A DNA stretch of 64,000 nt from Pseudorhodoferax soli. Its GTDB lineage: Bacteria; Pseudomonadota; Gammaproteobacteria; Burkholderiales; Burkholderiaceae_C. Location of the stretch: assembly GCF_003337555.1 (NCBI RefSeq), contig NZ_QPJK01000002.1, forward strand, positions 558,001 to 622,000, read 5' to 3'. This document shows, in pieces, positions 16,904 to 24,524 of the stretch (positions are counted from its first letter, which is position 1; every line of letters begins with the position of its first letter). The translations under genes were made by a program, and so were the position numbers. The notes beneath the pieces were generated by a model. That model saw only the letters and a program-made list of their open reading frames with translations, made no database searches and had not been told where the DNA came from.

Positions 16904-17856
16904 TCCGGCTTTACGCCGGACTGGCGGATCAGCGCGCCCCAATGCGCCAGCTGGTCGGCCACGTACTTGGTGAACTCCTCGGGCGTCTTGGACGGCCACA
17001 CCTCGAAGCCCAACTGGCGCAGCTTGTCCTGCGTGTCGGGCTCGGCCAGCACCTGCTGCAGTGCGCCGTTGATGCGGTCGACCACCGGCTTGGGCAGGCC
17101 GGCCGGACCGAAGATGCCGTTCCAGGAGGTCAGGTCGAAGCCCTTGACCGTGGCACCCACGGGCGGCACGCCGGGCAGGATCTGCGACTCGCGCGCCGTG
17201 GTGATCGCCAGCGTACGGATCTTGTCGGTTTTGAGCATGGCCATGCCCGAACCCAGATCGGCCACGTAGACCTGCACCTGGCCACCGACCAGGTCGGTCA
17301 TGGCCTGGGGGCTGCTCTTGTAGGGAATCTGCGCGATGTCGATGCCGGCGATGCGCTTGATGGCCTCCATGGCCACGAGCGATGTGCTGTTGGGTGTGGC
17401 ATACGACAGCTTGCCCGGATTGGCCTTGGCGTACGCGATGAACTCGGCCAGTGTCTTGGCGGGCACCGAGGGGTGCACGGCCAGCGCGAACGGCAGCTCG
17501 CCCACGCGCGCGATCGGCGTGAAGTCCTTGATCGGGTCATAGCGCAACTCCTTGTACAGCGCCGGGTTGGCGGAGTGCGAGGTGTTGGTGGTCATGAACA
17601 GCGTGAGCCCGTCGGGCTTGGCCTTCGCCACGTACTGCGCAGCGACCTGGGCGTTGGCGCCGGGCTTGTTGTCGATGACCACGGTCTGGCCGAGCTTCTC
17701 GGCCAGCTTCTGGCCGACGGTGCGGGCCACGGCATCGGTGCCGCTGCCGGCCGCGAACGGCACGACCAGGGTGAGGGGCTGGGGGTTCTGGGCCTGCAGG
17801 CTGCCGAACGGCGCGGCAGCAAGCAGCGCCAGCAACAGGCGGCGGTGTCTCCACAT
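16900..17856 (-). CDS. Bug-family tripartite tricarboxylate transporter substrate-binding protein
   Basis: A 318-residue periplasmic receptor of the Bug/TctC family. It has a signal peptide (RRLLLALLAAAPFGSLQAQ), then PLTLVVPFAAGSGTDAVARTVGQKLAEKLGQTVVIDNKPGAN, the typical ligand-binding start, and DFTPIARVGELPFALAVHPS. GAGGAGAC-type Shine-Dalgarno bases lie just before the ATG at 17856. No TctA/TctB membrane genes are nearby, as with most Bug genes. It is first in the operon with the CoA-transferase and acyl-CoA dehydrogenase, so it probably binds the carboxylate that this pathway consumes. Confidence 0.92.
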   Translation of the reverse strand: MWRHRRLLLALLAAAPFGSLQAQNPQPLTLVVPFAAGSGTDAVARTVGQKLAEKLGQTVVIDNKPGANAQVAAQYVAKAKPDGLTLFMTTNTSHSANPALYKELRYDPIKDFTPIARVGELPFALAVHPSVPAKTLAEFIAYAKANPGKLSYATPNSTSLVAMEAIKRIAGIDIAQIPYKSSPQAMTDLVGGQVQVYVADLGSGMAMLKTDKIRTLAITTARESQILPGVPPVGATVKGFDLTSWNGIFGPAGLPKPVVDRINGALQQVLAEPDTQDKLRQLGFEVWPSKTPEEFTKYVADQLAHWGALIRQSGVKPE

Positions 17857-17942
17857 GGACTTGTCTCCTCGGGGTGTGATGGGGAACGCGTCCGCATCTT
17901 CCCTGGGGCCAAGCATTGGCGTCCAATTGCAAATTCGGCTGG

Positions 17943-17965
17943 AAGCATTCGTTGTGCGAATGCTT
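17943..17965. promoter_or_regulatory. 23-bp inverted repeat, candidate LysR operator of the Bug operon
   Basis: AAGCATTCG-ttgtg-CGAATGCTT is a perfect 9-5-9 palindrome 87 bp upstream of the Bug start codon. It contains a T-N11-A LysR box (TTCG...CGAA). A related CCAAGCATTGG lies nearer the gene at about 17912-17922. Confidence 0.6.
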
Positions 17966-18001
17966 GGGCCGCGCCCGCCGTGGCGGCGGGCGGTGCACCG
18001 C

Positions 18002-18811
18002 TCAGGATGCGCTGTAGTCCACCAGGCCCTTGAGCAGCTTGTCGCTCAGCTTGCGGCGCTCCAGCCTGAACACGCCCACACCCGACCGGCTGCCGTCGTT
18101 GTTGGTGTTGCCTTCGACCGTCACGAGACGGCCATCGGGCAGCACGCGCTCCACGATGCCGGCATGCCCGAGCCCGTGGCCGAAATCGCAGATGAACACC
18201 TGCCCCGGCTTGACGAGCGAGATGTCGGCCAAGGCCTCGGCGCCCGTGATGCGGACCACGCCCGGCACGAAGCGGGCGCGGCCCCAGTGGTCGAGGCAGC
18301 CCGCGGTCCGAGGCACCACATTGGGCGTCCCCAGGTGCACGGCCGCCTGGTGGAAGGCCCAGTAGACGAAGGCCATGCACCAGGCACGCGTGTCCGGGCT
18401 GCCGGTCAGCGGAACGCCGGTGACCGTGAGGTAGTGATCGACCATCGGCCCGCGGTTGCTGCCGAGTGGCACCTCCATCTGCCCGATCTGCGACGCTGCG
18501 ACGCCCAGGGCCTGCAACGCCAGCGGCGACGACGGCGCCGGCACTTCCGTGGCTGCGGCCACGCCGAACAGCGCCCCCCAGGTGAAGCGGCCGATCTCGC
18601 CATCGACCACCAGCGCGTTGCCCTGGCTGTCCACATTTTGGGTTTGGAACACCTTGACCACGGCCACCATCTGCGCATCGAACAGACCGGCCGTGAACGG
18701 GCCGTAGCCGTGGCCCTTGAGTGCTGTCTGCACGGCCCTGACGAGCGCCGCGTCGGCCTCGCCCTTCTTGATCAGGTGGTTCGGGAACGGGCGGGGGGTC
18801 GTCGTTGCCAT
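18002..18811 (-). CDS. Peptidoglycan-binding, CHAP-like amidase (endolysin-like)
   Basis: A 269-residue protein with an N-terminal peptidoglycan-binding-1-like repeat (residues 13-82: VRAVQTALKGHGYGPFTAGLFDAQMVAVVKVFQ). A C-terminal Cys/His hydrolase domain follows, with catalytic Cys145 in TRAWCMAFVYWAF, His216 in GLGHAGIVERV and Asn235 in VEGNTN, the CHAP/NlpC arrangement. No signal peptide or membrane helix is visible, so it would need holin- or secretion-mediated release, as for phage endolysins or type VI effectors. No phage or secretion genes are adjacent. It stands alone between the Bug operon and a phosphatase gene. Confidence 0.78.
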   Translation of the reverse strand: MATTTPRPFPNHLIKKGEADAALVRAVQTALKGHGYGPFTAGLFDAQMVAVVKVFQTQNVDSQGNALVVDGEIGRFTWGALFGVAAATEVPAPSSPLALQALGVAASQIGQMEVPLGSNRGPMVDHYLTVTGVPLTGSPDTRAWCMAFVYWAFHQAAVHLGTPNVVPRTAGCLDHWGRARFVPGVVRITGAEALADISLVKPGQVFICDFGHGLGHAGIVERVLPDGRLVTVEGNTNNDGSRSGVGVFRLERRKLSDKLLKGLVDYSAS

Positions 18812-18900
18812 GGCATTTCTCCTGTGCGGCCGATCCTGCTCCGCGCCGGCAGGCCGCACATCCTTTGCCTTGAGGATGCGCCGAGGGCGCCGCCCTGCGT

Positions 18901-19599
18901 TCAGGCCAGCGGCACGCGCTGGCGGATCTCGGCCAGCCGCGCCTGGTCGTAGACCGGCTGCGGCGGCATGCCCTCCAGGTGGGCGATGTCGGCCCAGTCC
19001 AGGATGTCCAGGCGGTGCGCATCGTCCTTGACAAGCACCTGCACCTGGCTCACGCCGGCATTCGGGATGTGGGCCTCGCGCGGCCCGTCCAGCGAGCGCG
19101 CGCGTGCGCTGCGCCAGACCATGTCGAGCACGCCGCCATGCGTGACCACCACCAGCGTCTCGCCGGCATGGGCATTGGCCAGCTCGCGCAGGCCCTGCAG
19201 CACGCGGCCATGGAAGCGGCGCGTGCTCTCCCCGCCCTCGAAGGCGTAGTCGGCACGGAAGTCGACCCAGTCGTTCCAGGCTGCCGGGTGCAGGCGCTTG
19301 ATCTCGTCCACGCTCATGCCGTCGACCACGCCGAAGCTCTGCTCACGCAGGGCCGCGCTTTCGATGGGGTCGGGGCCGCCGCGCCGCGCCAGCAGCTCGG
19401 CCAGCGGGGCGGCGGTCTGGCGGGCCCGCGCGAGGTCGCTGCTGACCACGCGGTGCACCTCCCCGCTGGCCAGGCGCCGCGCGACACGCAGCGCCTGCTC
19501 GTGGCCGGTGGCGTTCAGCGGCACATCCACCTGGCCCTGAAAGCGCAGTTGGCGGTTCCACTCGGTTTCACCATGGCGCACGAGAATCAGACGGGTCAT
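18901..19599 (-). CDS. Histidine phosphatase family (phosphoglycerate mutase-like) protein
   Basis: A 232-residue branch-1 histidine phosphatase. The phospho-accepting His is in LILVRHGETEWN (residues 4-15), the acid in AALREQSFGVVDG, and the second His in LVVVTHGGVLDM. Members include cofactor-dependent phosphoglycerate mutase, alpha-ribazole phosphatase and many broad phosphatases. The size and the lack of the longer dPGM insertions point to a GpmB/CobC-type phosphatase. The start at 19599 is divergent from the hydrolase gene, with 75 bp between them for both promoters. Confidence 0.85.
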   Translation of the reverse strand: MTRLILVRHGETEWNRQLRFQGQVDVPLNATGHEQALRVARRLASGEVHRVVSSDLARARQTAAPLAELLARRGGPDPIESAALREQSFGVVDGMSVDEIKRLHPAAWNDWVDFRADYAFEGGESTRRFHGRVLQGLRELANAHAGETLVVVTHGGVLDMVWRSARARSLDGPREAHIPNAGVSQVQVLVKDDAHRLDILDWADIAHLEGMPPQPVYDQARLAEIRQRVPLA

Positions 19600-19674
19600 G
19601 CCTGGGATTATCCAAAAGCTGCCAGCGGATAAGCTCAGGTGCTGCACGAGTTCTATCGTTGATTCTGAGCATAA

Positions 19675-20376
19675 ATGGACAAGTTGATCCTGATCCCCGG
19701 CCTGGCCTGCGATGGCGGGCTCTGGCATGCGCTGCTGCAGGCCCTGCCCCCGCAGTGGAATGCGCACGTCACGGACGTGGCCGAACGCAGCGCCAGCATC
19801 GAGGAGATGGCCGAGCGCCTGCTGGCCGAGCACGACGGCCCGCTGGTGCTGTGCGGGGCCTCCATGGGCGGCATGGTCGCCATGGAAGCGGCGCGCCAGG
19901 CCCCGGCGCGCCTGCGCGGCCTGGCCCTGTTGGGCACCTCGGCCCGGCCGGAGACGCCGGACATGCGCCAGCTGCGCGAGCAGGCCATCGGCCTGTTCGA
20001 AAGCGGCCGTGCCGACGAGGTGCTGCGCGCCAACGTGCCCTTTGCCTTCGACCGGCGCCACCCGGAGCTCAAGGCCTTGGCGAAGAGCTACCTGGAGATG
20101 GTGCTGCGCGTGGGCGCCGCGCAGCTGGTGCGGCAGAACCGCGCCGTGATGGCCCGGCCCGACGCGCGCATCCACCTGCCGGCGCTGCGCTGTCCGGTGC
20201 TGGTGGCCAGCGGCGCATCGGACAGCCTGACGCCACCCGATTGCGCACGCGAGATCGCAGCGCTCGTGCCGCATGCCGAGCTGCACCTGCTGCCGCTGTG
20301 CGGCCACATGCTGACGATGGAGCAGCCGGCGGCGGTCAACGCGCTGCTGCTGGACTGGCTGGCGCGGTTGCCGTGA
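19675..20376 (+). CDS. Alpha/beta-fold hydrolase
   Basis: A 233-residue alpha/beta hydrolase without signal peptide. The oxyanion segment is LILIPGLACDGGLW, the nucleophile elbow GASMGGM puts the Ser at residue 63, the acid is probably in VASGASDSLTPP, and the His in LCGHMLTMEQP. The substrate cannot be predicted. It is divergent from the histidine phosphatase and convergent with coaD, 63 bp away. Confidence 0.82.
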   Translation: MDKLILIPGLACDGGLWHALLQALPPQWNAHVTDVAERSASIEEMAERLLAEHDGPLVLCGASMGGMVAMEAARQAPARLRGLALLGTSARPETPDMRQLREQAIGLFESGRADEVLRANVPFAFDRRHPELKALAKSYLEMVLRVGAAQLVRQNRAVMARPDARIHLPALRCPVLVASGASDSLTPPDCAREIAALVPHAELHLLPLCGHMLTMEQPAAVNALLLDWLARLP

Positions 20377-20439
20377 CCGCCGCCCGGCCGCCCGAAGGCG
20401 CTCGCAACGCAGCCGAAGCCGAAGGTTTCCAGTGAACGC

Positions 20440-20934
20440 TCAGCCCGTGCGGCCCACCTTGGCCAGCAGGCAGCGCAGCACATAGGGCGAGACGAACTTC
20501 TCGACCTCGCCGCCCAGCGTCGCGATCTCGCGCACGAAGGTGCTGGAGATGAACTGGTACTTGTCGCCCGGCGTCAGGAACACGGTTTCCACGTCGGGCA
20601 TCAGCGTGCGGTTCATGCCGGCCAGCTGGAACTCGTAGTCGAAATCGGTCACGGCCCGCAGGCCCCGCACCATGGCCTTGCCGCCCTTGGCCACGACGAA
20701 GTCGCGCGCCAGGCCGGCGTAGCTGTCGACCTGCACCTGCGGATACGGCTTGACGGACTCGCGCACCATCTCGATCCGCTCCTCCAGCGAGAACAGCGTC
20801 TTCTTGTGGTGGCCAGCCGCCACCGCCACGACCACGGTGTCGAACAGCTGGGCCGCACGCCGCACCACGTCTTCGTGGCCCAGCGTCATCGGATCGAAGG
20901 TGCCGGGATAGACGGCGATCACATGGTGGCTCAT
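20440..20934 (-). CDS. coaD: Phosphopantetheine adenylyltransferase
   Basis: CoaD transfers an adenylyl group from ATP to 4'-phosphopantetheine, the penultimate step of coenzyme A synthesis. The 164-residue product has the nucleotidyltransferase motif AVYPGTFDPMTLGHEDV (TxGH at the active site) and the second signature ISSTFVREIA, with GLRAVTDFDYEFQLAGMN between. The ATG at 20934 follows an AGGAG 10 nt upstream. rsmD precedes it by 37 bp on the same strand, a conserved rsmD-coaD pair. Confidence 0.97.
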   Translation of the reverse strand: MSHHVIAVYPGTFDPMTLGHEDVVRRAAQLFDTVVVAVAAGHHKKTLFSLEERIEMVRESVKPYPQVQVDSYAGLARDFVVAKGGKAMVRGLRAVTDFDYEFQLAGMNRTLMPDVETVFLTPGDKYQFISSTFVREIATLGGEVEKFVSPYVLRCLLAKVGRTG

Positions 20935-20971
20935 GGGCGGCTTTCTCCTGGGCTTGTCTCGTGCGGCGCGA

Positions 20972-21574
20972 TTATGCGCGGGCGAGCAGGTGCGCATGCA
21001 CGGCACCGGCCTTCAGGTGGCGCTCGGCCACGAGGCCATGGCCTGCCAGGCGCTCAGCGCCCCAGAGTTCGGGCGCTTCCAGGTACAGCCGGCCTTGCGG
21101 CGTCAGCACGCGCAGCGCTGCGGCGACAGCGGCCGTGTACTGCGTGGTGTCGAACGGCGGATCCACCAGCACCAGGTCGATGCTGGCCGCGCCCAGACGG
21201 CCCGCCAACGCCACGCCGTCGCCGCGCGTGACCTGCAGCTGCGTGGCCCCGAGCCGGGTCTTGAGTTGCACGAGTTGCGCCACCAGGGCGGCGTCGGTCT
21301 CGAACAGATGCACTTCGGCAGCACCGCGCGAGGCGGCCTCCAGGCCCAGCGCGCCGGTACCCGCGAACATGTCCAGGCAGCGCCAGCCGCTGAGATCCTG
21401 TCCGAGCCAGTTGAACAGCGTTTCGCGCACGCGGTCGGGGGTTGGGCGCAGGCCGGGCTTGTCGGCCACGGGCAGCTTGGTGCGCTTCCACTGGCCGCCG
21501 ATGATGCGGATTTCATTCGGGCGGGCCGGCGCGGCGGTCTTCTTGGTGGTCTTCTGAGCAGTGGGACGGGGCAT
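20972..21574 (-). CDS. rsmD: 16S rRNA (guanine(966)-N2)-methyltransferase RsmD
   Basis: RsmD methylates G966 of 16S rRNA. The 200-residue product has a basic N-terminal tail, then IRIIGGQWKRTKLPV and LRPTPDRVRETLFNWL, the family signature. The SAM loop is CLDMFAGTGALGLEAASRG and the catalytic motif is LVLVDPPFDT. It precedes coaD on the same strand. Identification is secure from the signature and the pairing. Confidence 0.95.
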   Translation of the reverse strand: MPRPTAQKTTKKTAAPARPNEIRIIGGQWKRTKLPVADKPGLRPTPDRVRETLFNWLGQDLSGWRCLDMFAGTGALGLEAASRGAAEVHLFETDAALVAQLVQLKTRLGATQLQVTRGDGVALAGRLGAASIDLVLVDPPFDTTQYTAAVAAALRVLTPQGRLYLEAPELWGAERLAGHGLVAERHLKAGAVHAHLLARA

Positions 21575-21583
21575 GCGGCGAGC

Positions 21584-22198
21584 TTACGCGACGCCGGCGG
21601 CCCGCCACGCCAGCCCCGCGGCCAGCACCAGCATGGTGGCGCCGATGAAGCGGTCCAGCCACTGCCAGGCGCGCGGCCGCGCGAACCACGGCGCCAGCCA
21701 GCGCGCGCCGAAGCCCAGCGCCGCGAACCAGCCGGCGCTGGCCAGCGCCGCGCCGGCCACGAAGGCCACGCGCGCCAGCGCCGCATGCTGGGCGCCGACC
21801 GAGCCCACCAGCAGCACCGTGTCCAGATACACATGCGGGTTCAGCAGCGTGAAGGCCGCCGCCTGGCCCAGCACGGCGACGCGGCCGGCCGATCCCTCCG
21901 CGGCGGGCTGCAGCGCGGCAGGCCGCCGGCTGCGCCACAACGCGCGCAGCCCATAGGCGGCCAGGAACACGGCGCCCACCGCAGCCAACGCGCGGGCCAG
22001 CAACGGCTGCGCGCCCAGCAGGCTGGCCATGCCGAAGACACCGGCGGCGACCAGCAGCGCATCGGCCAGCGCGCAGAACAGCACGACCTGCGGCACATGG
22101 GCGCGGCGCAGGCCCTGCCGCAGCACGAAGGCGTTTTGCGCGCCGATGGCGACGATCAAGGCGAGGCTCAGCGAGAAGCCCTGGAGGAGTGCAGACAT
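21584..22198 (-). CDS. argO: LysE/ArgO-family amino-acid exporter
   Basis: A 204-residue inner-membrane exporter of the LysE/ArgO family. The opening LSLALIVAIGAQNAFVLRQGL is the family signature, followed by five further hydrophobic segments and the conserved NPHVYLDTVLLVG. Family members export arginine or lysine. It is divergent from an ArgP-type regulator, the classic argO-argP arrangement, which supports basic amino-acid export. The rsmD gene follows 9 bp downstream and could be read through. Confidence 0.9.
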   Translation of the reverse strand: MSALLQGFSLSLALIVAIGAQNAFVLRQGLRRAHVPQVVLFCALADALLVAAGVFGMASLLGAQPLLARALAAVGAVFLAAYGLRALWRSRRPAALQPAAEGSAGRVAVLGQAAAFTLLNPHVYLDTVLLVGSVGAQHAALARVAFVAGAALASAGWFAALGFGARWLAPWFARPRAWQWLDRFIGATMLVLAAGLAWRAAGVA

Positions 22199-22273
22199 GG
22201 GTGCGGAGCATGCCGGCGCGGCGCCCGGCGGGCCAGCGCAAACTTCTAAACTCGGTTCAGTTTTTCTTCACCG

Positions 22274-23173
22274 ATGGGGGATGCCGTGCTCGACTATGCC
22301 GCCCTTGCCGCGCTGGCCGCCGTGGTCCGCGAAGGCAGCTTCGAACGCGCCGCCCAGGCGCTGCACGTGACGCCATCGGCCGTTTCGCAGCGCGTGCGCC
22401 TGCTCGAGGAACGCGTGGGCTGTGCACTGGTCGTGCGCGGCCAGCCCTGCCGCGCCACGGACGTGGGCCAGCACCTGTGCCGCCACCTGGCCCAGGTGCG
22501 CCTGCTGGAGCACGATCTGCAGGATGTGTTGCCGGTGGCAGCGCCGACCGCCGAGCGCGCGCGCCTGCCCGTGGCCGTCAACGCGGACAGCCTGGCCAGC
22601 TGGTTCGCGCCGGCCGCCGCGCAGTACGCGGCCACGGCGCAGGTGCTGCTCGAACTGACCGTGGACGACCAGGACCACACGGCCGAGCGCCTGCGCAGCG
22701 GCGCCGTGCTGGCGGCCGTGACGGCGCTGGCCAAGCCCGCAGCCGGCTGCAACAGCCAGGCCCTGGGCACGCTGCGCTACCTGGCCGTGGGCAGCCCGGC
22801 ATTCATGGCACGGCATTTCGCCGAGGGTGTGCAGGCCCGCAGCCTGGCGCTGGCCCCGAGCCTGCTGTTCGACCGCAAGGACCAGTTGCAGGCCCGCTGG
22901 GTACGCCGGCAATGCCGCAAGGCGGTGCCGCTGCCCTGCCACCTGCTGCCTTCGCCGCAGGCCTTCATCGAAGCCGGGTTGGCCGGCATGGGCTGGGGCA
23001 TGCAGCCGCTCCCGCTGGTGCAGCCGCTGTTGGCGGCCGGCCGGCTGGTGGAACTGGTGCCGGGCACGCCGCTGGACGTGCCGCTGTACTGGCAGCACGC
23101 GCGGGCCGCCTCGGCGCTGCTCGACGGGCTCGGCCGCGCAGTGCTGGTGGCTGCGCGCGCGGCGCTCGGCTGA
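22274..23173 (+). CDS. argP: ArgP/LysG-type LysR regulator
   Basis: A 299-residue LysR-type regulator of the ArgP/LysG subgroup. The helix-turn-helix is in GSFERAAQALHVTPSAVSQRVRLLEERVG. PVAVNADSLASWFAPAA and LLPSPQAFIEAGLAGMGWGMQP are subgroup-specific parts of the effector domain that binds lysine or arginine. The start is 75 bp from the divergent argO start, so one shared promoter region between 22199 and 22273 should serve both. ArgP activates argO when basic amino acids accumulate in known systems. Confidence 0.92.
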   Translation: MGDAVLDYAALAALAAVVREGSFERAAQALHVTPSAVSQRVRLLEERVGCALVVRGQPCRATDVGQHLCRHLAQVRLLEHDLQDVLPVAAPTAERARLPVAVNADSLASWFAPAAAQYAATAQVLLELTVDDQDHTAERLRSGAVLAAVTALAKPAAGCNSQALGTLRYLAVGSPAFMARHFAEGVQARSLALAPSLLFDRKDQLQARWVRRQCRKAVPLPCHLLPSPQAFIEAGLAGMGWGMQPLPLVQPLLAAGRLVELVPGTPLDVPLYWQHARAASALLDGLGRAVLVAARAALG

Positions 23174-23189
23174 GCGGTGGCAGTGCGGA

Positions 23190-24524
23190 TCAGGCGCCGC
23201 CGACCACCACCGTCACCATGCGCTCGGGCTGCAGCATGCGCGCGAACGCAGCGCGGACCTGCGCCACCGTGATGGCCTCCACACGCTGCGTCCAGGTGTC
23301 CAGGTAGTCCAGCGGCAAGCCGTTCCAGGCGATGTTGGCCACGTTGCCGAGCAGCTTGCGGTTGCTGTCCAGCCGCAGCGCGAAGCCGCCGACCAGGTTG
23401 TCCTTGGCCGCCTTCAGCTCCTCTTCGGTCGGACCCTCGGCGACGAAGCGCGCCAGTGTCTCGCGCGCCACGGCAATGGCTGCGCCGGCCTGGTCGGCAC
23501 GGGTCTGCAGGCCGACCGTGAACGCGCCGGCATGGCGGCCCGGCGAGAAGTCGCTGGACACGCCGTAGGTGAGCCCACGCTTTTCGCGCACCTCGTGCGT
23601 GAGACGCGAGGTGAAGCCGCCGGCGCCCAGGATGTGGTTGCCCACGAGCACGGCGAAGAAATCCGGGTCATCGCGCTTGATGCCAGGCTGGCCGATCAGC
23701 ACCTGCGCCTGGTTGGACGCGAACGGGATGCGCCGCTCCTCGGCCTTGCCCAGTGCCGGCACCTCGCCCACGGCTGGCAGCGGCGCGCAGGCGGTCTGCG
23801 GCAGCCGCGAGAGCAAGGCCTGCACCAACTGGTCGGCCTGCTGGCGCGTCACGGCGCCCACCACGCTGACCTTGGCGCGGCAGGGCAGGATGCTGCTGGC
23901 GTAGAAGGTGCGCAGCTGGTCGACCGAGATGGCGGCCAGGGTCTGCTCCGTGGTCTCGCGGCCATAGGGATGGCCGCCGTAGACCAGCTCCTGGAAGGCG
24001 CGGCTCGCCACCGGGCCGGGCCGCGTGTAGGACTCGCGCAGCGCCGCGCCGATGCGCTCGCGGTCGCGCTGCCACACCGCGGCATCGAAGGCCGGCGTGC
24101 CCAGCTGGCGCGCGGCCAGCGCGACGGCCTTGGGCAGCAGATCCGGATAGGTCAGCGTGCGCAGCGAGAAGCTCATGCGGTCGCGGCTGGCACTGGCACC
24201 GAACGAGGCGCCCAGGTCGGCCCAGGCTTCGCCCAGCGCGTTCTCGTCCAGGGCGGGCTCGGGGCCCTGCGCGGCGATGCCCTTGTTGGCCTGCCCCGCC
24301 GTGGCATCGGCCAGACCCGCCTGCGCGGCCGGGTCGCGGCGCGAGCCGGCATCGAAGTCGAGCTGCACGTCGACCATGGGAATGCCCGGGCTTTCGACCA
24401 GATAGACCTCGGCGCCACTGGCCTGGGTCCAGCGCTGCAGCGGAATGGCGGCGCTGGCCCAGCCGGCGGCCATGAGCAGGGATGCGGCCAACGACAGCCG
24501 CGCGCAAGACATCAGTTTGTTCAT
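23190..24524 (-). CDS. M16-family peptidase, non-catalytic partner
   Basis: A 444-residue exported M16 protein with a signal peptide (SCARLSLAASLLMAAGWASAA). It has the M16 fold (GIPMVDVQLDFDAGSRRDP; TLTYPDLLPKAVALAARQLGTPAFD) and, in the C-terminal half, GFTSRLTHEVREKRGLTYGVSSDFSP, the Arg/Tyr substrate-binding signature. At the place of the zinc HxxEH motif it reads NALGEAWADLGASFG, so the zinc ligands are missing. It overlaps the gene for a catalytic M16 protein by ATGA. In known pairs the two form a heterodimer in which this partner helps bind the peptide. Confidence 0.9.
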   Translation of the reverse strand: MNKLMSCARLSLAASLLMAAGWASAAIPLQRWTQASGAEVYLVESPGIPMVDVQLDFDAGSRRDPAAQAGLADATAGQANKGIAAQGPEPALDENALGEAWADLGASFGASASRDRMSFSLRTLTYPDLLPKAVALAARQLGTPAFDAAVWQRDRERIGAALRESYTRPGPVASRAFQELVYGGHPYGRETTEQTLAAISVDQLRTFYASSILPCRAKVSVVGAVTRQQADQLVQALLSRLPQTACAPLPAVGEVPALGKAEERRIPFASNQAQVLIGQPGIKRDDPDFFAVLVGNHILGAGGFTSRLTHEVREKRGLTYGVSSDFSPGRHAGAFTVGLQTRADQAGAAIAVARETLARFVAEGPTEEELKAAKDNLVGGFALRLDSNRKLLGNVANIAWNGLPLDYLDTWTQRVEAITVAQVRAAFARMLQPERMVTVVVGGA

